Part shown: piece after piece, positions 4,833 through 7,832 of the stretch
How positions within the stretch are numbered: position 1 is the first letter of the stretch
How the letters are laid out: every line of letters begins with the position of its first letter
Program-made: the position numbers and the translations under genes
Notes under the pieces: generated by a model
Told to the model about the DNA's origin: nothing
The model's database searches: none
The model's input: the letters and a program-made list of their open reading frames with translations, nothing else
DNA from: Deltaproteobacteria bacterium
GTDB taxonomy: Bacteria > Desulfobacterota > Desulfobaccia > Desulfobaccales > 0-14-0-80-60-11
Reading direction: 5' to 3'
DNA: 7,832 nucleotides
NCBI GenBank assembly: GCA_023381945.1
Contig: JAMCQY010000088.1
Location: forward strand, 1 to 7,832

Positions 4833-7832
4833 ATGATCGCCAAAATCATCGAGGCCGCAGTCCGCAACCGGTTCCTGGTGATTCTTTTCACCCTGATCAT
4901 CATCGCCATCGGCATCCATCATCTTTACAATCTGCCCGTGGACGCCATCCCCGATCTTTCCGACGTCCAGGTGATCGTTTTCGCCGAATACCCCGGACAA
5001 GCCCCCCAGATCGTGGAAGACCAGGTGACTTACCCCATAGCCACCACCATGCTGGCGGTCCCGAACGTGAAGGTGGTGCGGGGCCAGTCCATGTTCTCCA
5101 TGTCTTTTACCTATATTATTTTTCAAGACGGCACTGACATTTACTGGGCCCGGTCCCGGGTGCTGGAATACTTGAGTTATCTCACCGGCAGATTGCCGGC
5201 CGGCGTCACCCCGGCCTTAGGTCCGGATGCCACCGGGGTGGGCTGGATTTATGAATACGTCTTACAAGACACTACCGGGAAATACGACCTGGCCCAACTG
5301 CGGACCATGCAGGACTGGTACCTTAGATACGCCTTGCGCACGGTGCGCGATGTGGCCGAAGTAGCCTCCGTGGGCGGTTATGTCAAGCAATACCAGGTCA
5401 AGGTGGACCCCAACAAGCTGGCCTCCTACGGCATTCCTCTCTCCAAGGTGAAGGAGGCCATCCGGATGTCCAACAACGATGTGGGGGGCCGGATCATCGA
5501 GCAAGCCGAAACCGCCTACCTGGTCCGGGGATTGGGGTATATCAAAAAAGTCGCGGATGTCGAAAATATCGTGGTGGGAACCGACGGCAAAGGCACGCCG
5601 GTCCAGATCAAGCACATAGGGCAGGTCAAACTGGGGCCGCAACTCAGGTTAGGCATCGCGGAGGCCAACGGCGAGGGCCAGGTGGTGGGCGGCATCGTGG
5701 TGCAGCGCTTCGGCAAGAACGCCCTGGAGGTCATCGACCGGGTGAAGGCGAAGATAAAGGAATTTTTACCCTCTCTGCCTCCCGGGGTGACCATCGTGCC
5801 CGCCTACGACCGCTCTGCTCTCATTGAGCGGGCCATTGAAACTTTGAAGGGGAAACTCTTTGAGGAAATGGTGATAGTCTCCCTGGTGTGCATCGTCTTC
5901 CTGCTGCACATGCGCAGCGCCCTGGTGGCCATTGTCACCCTGCCCCTGGGCGTCCTCATGGCCTTGATCGTCATGTATCAGATGGGGCTCAACGCCAATA
6001 TCATGAGCCTGGGGGGAATCGCCATCGCCATCGGGGTCATGGTGGACGCCGCGGTGATTATGATCGAAAACGCCCACAAGCACATCGAACGCGCCCCGCC
6101 CGGAACCCCTCGGGAACCCCTGATCGTAGAGGCGGCCAAAGAAGTGGGGCCGTCTCTATTCTTTTCCCTGTTGATCATCACCGTGTCTTTCCTACCGGTG
6201 TTCGGCCTGACCGGGGAGTCCGGCCGGCTTTTCAAGCCCCTGGCCTACACCAAGACTTTTTCCATGGCGGCCGCGGCTCTCCTGGCCATCACGGTCGTCC
6301 CCATCATGATGATTTATTTTATCACCGGCAAGATCCCCAAAGAGGAGCGCAATCCCCTGAACCGCGCGACCATGGCAGCCTACCATCCTGTTCTGAAGTT
6401 TGTGCTGGGCTTCCGCAAGACCGCCATATTGCTGGCGGTGCTCCTGATGGTGGTTACCCTCTATCCTGCCTCGAAGCTGGGTTCCGAGTTTATGCCGCCC
6501 CTGGATGAAGGCGATTTGCTGTACATGCCCACCACCATGCCGGGCATCTCCTACACCGAAGCCACGGCGTTTTTGCAGCAGACCGACCGCATCATCCGCA
6601 CCTTCCCCGAAGTGGAATACGTCTTCGGCAAGGCCGGGCGGTCCGATTCGGCCACCGACCCGGCGCCTATAAACATGCTCGAAACCACCATTAAATTGAA
6701 GGATAAAAAATACTGGCGCCCGGGATACACCACGCACCACCTCATTCGGGACCTGGATGCGGCCATCAAGTTTCCGGGGATCGCCAATGCCTGGACCTTT
6801 CCCATCAGAACCCGCATCGACATGCTCTCCACCGGCATCAAGACCCCGGTGGGCCTAAAAATTATCGGGCCGGACCTGAAGGTCATAACCGACCTGGCGG
6901 AGAAGGCAGAGACCATCCTCAAGGGGCTTCCCGGCACGGTCAGCGCCTACTTTGAAAGAGTTCTCGGCCAATATTACACGGATTTCGAGATCGACCGCAA
7001 CGAGGCCGCCCGTTACGGTCTGACGGTGGGCGACGTGCAGGACGTGATCATGAGCGCCCTGGGGGGACAAGATATCACCCAGACGGTAGAAGGTCTGGAG
7101 CGCTATACGGTAAACCTGCGCTATTTTCAGGACTACCGGGAAAGACCGTCCGCCCTGCGCCGGATCCTCATTCCCACCCCTACCGGGGCCCAGGTTCCCA
7201 TGGAACAGGTGGCGAAGATTCGCACCACCCTGGGTCCCCCCATGATCCGGACCGAAGGAGCGCGGCGCACCGGCTGGATCTATGTGGATATCCGGGATAT
7301 CGATTTGGGCACCTACATTACCAAAGCCAAAGAGGCCATCCAGGCCGGCATAAAACTGCCGCCCGGCTATAGCACCATCTGGAGCGGCCAGTTTGAGTAC
7401 CTGGAAGAGGCCCGGGCGCGGCTGAAGTTAATCATTCCCATCGCCCTGGTACTGGTCTTTATCCTCCTTTATATCAACACCCAATCTCTGGTAAAGGTGG
7501 CCATCGTGTTCCTGGCGGTGCCTTTCTCCCTGGTGGGGGCTACCTGGCTCCTTTGGATGCTGAGTTACGACGTCAGCGTGGCGGTGGTGGTGGGCCTCAT
7601 CGCCCTGGCGGGACTGGACGCCGAAACCGGGGTGGTGATGCTGCTGTACCTGGATCTCGCCTATCACGAAGCTATAGACCAAGGGCGCATGAAGACCCTG
7701 GAAGACCTGGAAGAGGCAGTGATGCACGGCGCCGTAAAGCGCCTGCGCCCCAAGTTGATGACGGTCATGGCCATCCTCATGGGTCTGCTGCCCATCATGT
7801 GGAGCACCGGTACCTTCAGGTGGTGGCCCAGA
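4833..7832 (+). CDS. cusA: Cu(I)/Ag(I) RND efflux pump CusA, 3' end outside the window
   Basis: One thousand codons of the inner-membrane trimeric proton/metal antiporter are visible; E. coli CusA has 1047, so about 40 residues are missing. TM1 is at about 12-33, and porter domains lie between TM1/TM2 and TM7/TM8. M565 (Y-M-P), M615 (N-M-L-E-T-T) and M664 (R-I-D-M-L-S-T-G) match E. coli M573, M623 and M672, the Cu/Ag site, all offset by 8. TM4 (G-V-M403-V-D405-A-A-V-I-M410-I-E412-N) keeps the relay aspartate and path methionines, with M391 upstream. E931 and K974 match relay residues E939 and K984. This three-Met set separates Cu/Ag pumps from CzcA-type Zn/Co/Cd pumps. The only Cys is C353. 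Start ATG 4833 has a weak AAGG at 4819-4822, and an in-frame TGA at 4827-4829 bars extension. The last six codons (7815-7832) do not fit the family. Confidence 0.96.
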   Translation, partial: MIAKIIEAAVRNRFLVILFTLIIIAIGIHHLYNLPVDAIPDLSDVQVIVFAEYPGQAPQIVEDQVTYPIATTMLAVPNVKVVRGQSMFSMSFTYIIFQDGTDIYWARSRVLEYLSYLTGRLPAGVTPALGPDATGVGWIYEYVLQDTTGKYDLAQLRTMQDWYLRYALRTVRDVAEVASVGGYVKQYQVKVDPNKLASYGIPLSKVKEAIRMSNNDVGGRIIEQAETAYLVRGLGYIKKVADVENIVVGTDGKGTPVQIKHIGQVKLGPQLRLGIAEANGEGQVVGGIVVQRFGKNALEVIDRVKAKIKEFLPSLPPGVTIVPAYDRSALIERAIETLKGKLFEEMVIVSLVCIVFLLHMRSALVAIVTLPLGVLMALIVMYQMGLNANIMSLGGIAIAIGVMVDAAVIMIENAHKHIERAPPGTPREPLIVEAAKEVGPSLFFSLLIITVSFLPVFGLTGESGRLFKPLAYTKTFSMAAAALLAITVVPIMMIYFITGKIPKEERNPLNRATMAAYHPVLKFVLGFRKTAILLAVLLMVVTLYPASKLGSEFMPPLDEGDLLYMPTTMPGISYTEATAFLQQTDRIIRTFPEVEYVFGKAGRSDSATDPAPINMLETTIKLKDKKYWRPGYTTHHLIRDLDAAIKFPGIANAWTFPIRTRIDMLSTGIKTPVGLKIIGPDLKVITDLAEKAETILKGLPGTVSAYFERVLGQYYTDFEIDRNEAARYGLTVGDVQDVIMSALGGQDITQTVEGLERYTVNLRYFQDYRERPSALRRILIPTPTGAQVPMEQVAKIRTTLGPPMIRTEGARRTGWIYVDIRDIDLGTYITKAKEAIQAGIKLPPGYSTIWSGQFEYLEEARARLKLIIPIALVLVFILLYINTQSLVKVAIVFLAVPFSLVGATWLLWMLSYDVSVAVVVGLIALAGLDAETGVVMLLYLDLAYHEAIDQGRMKTLEDLEEAVMHGAVKRLRPKLMTVMAILMGLLPIMWSTGTFRWWPR

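Noticed and set aside
4659..5126. Antisense and shifted open frames over the cusB/cusA region and throughout cusA
   Set aside because: They are long because of high-GC codon bias. The + strand frames match CusB and CusA along their whole length, and the shadows show no family motif.
1..7832. CRISPR arrays, insertion sequences, tRNA or rRNA genes
   Set aside because: No regularly spaced direct repeats, transposase frame, terminal inverted repeats with target duplications, or tRNA/rRNA-like sequence was seen on either strand.

Overview
The window is a metal-detoxification locus from a Gram-negative bacterium, as the outer-membrane-factor gene shows. All convincing genes are on the + strand. 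The core is a cusC-cusB-cusA operon for a tripartite RND pump of the heavy-metal-efflux class. Substrate can be read from the sequence: CusA keeps all three methionines of the E. coli CusA Cu(I)/Ag(I) site at a constant offset, the methionines of the proton/metal path, and the D/E/K proton-relay residues. CusB keeps the three-methionine N-terminal metal site. The pump therefore most likely exports Cu(I)/Ag(I) rather than Zn/Co/Cd. GC is about 60% in sampled cus lines. Taxonomy cannot be fixed from sequence alone; a respiratory Desulfobacterota-like organism is only a guess from the overall style (DUF2231-cytochrome fusion, high GC, compact cus genes).

Layout: 53-337 encodes a small exported Tyr/Gly/His-rich protein, AT-rich relative to the rest. 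338-615 is a regulatory interval with a promoter-like element whose 19-bp spacer has a centred dyad, a potential three-way-junction RNA, a second sigma70-like promoter and a hairpin next to a strong ribosome binding site. 616-1011 encodes an exported protein whose mature part is about 29% methionine. 1122-1850 encodes a four-helix membrane protein (DUF2231-like) fused to a C-terminal c-type cytochrome domain. 1851-2087 is a gap with a weak promoter candidate. 2088-3404 (cusC), 3401-4813 (cusB) and 4833-7832 (cusA, running off the window) follow tightly.

Inferred working model: the Met-rich protein occupies the niche of CusF/SilE, buffering Cu(I)/Ag(I) in the periplasm and possibly handing it to CusB/CusA for export through CusC. 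No cusF lies between cusC and cusB, where E. coli has it. The membrane cytochrome may couple periplasmic metal redox chemistry to the electron-transfer chain, but this rests only on co-location. The most unusual features are the Met-rich protein, the His-ended C-termini shared by four unrelated proteins in the locus, the membrane cytochrome beside a copper pump, and the structured 338-615 leader. The last 18 bases do not fit the conserved CusA sequence and may be an end-of-contig artefact.
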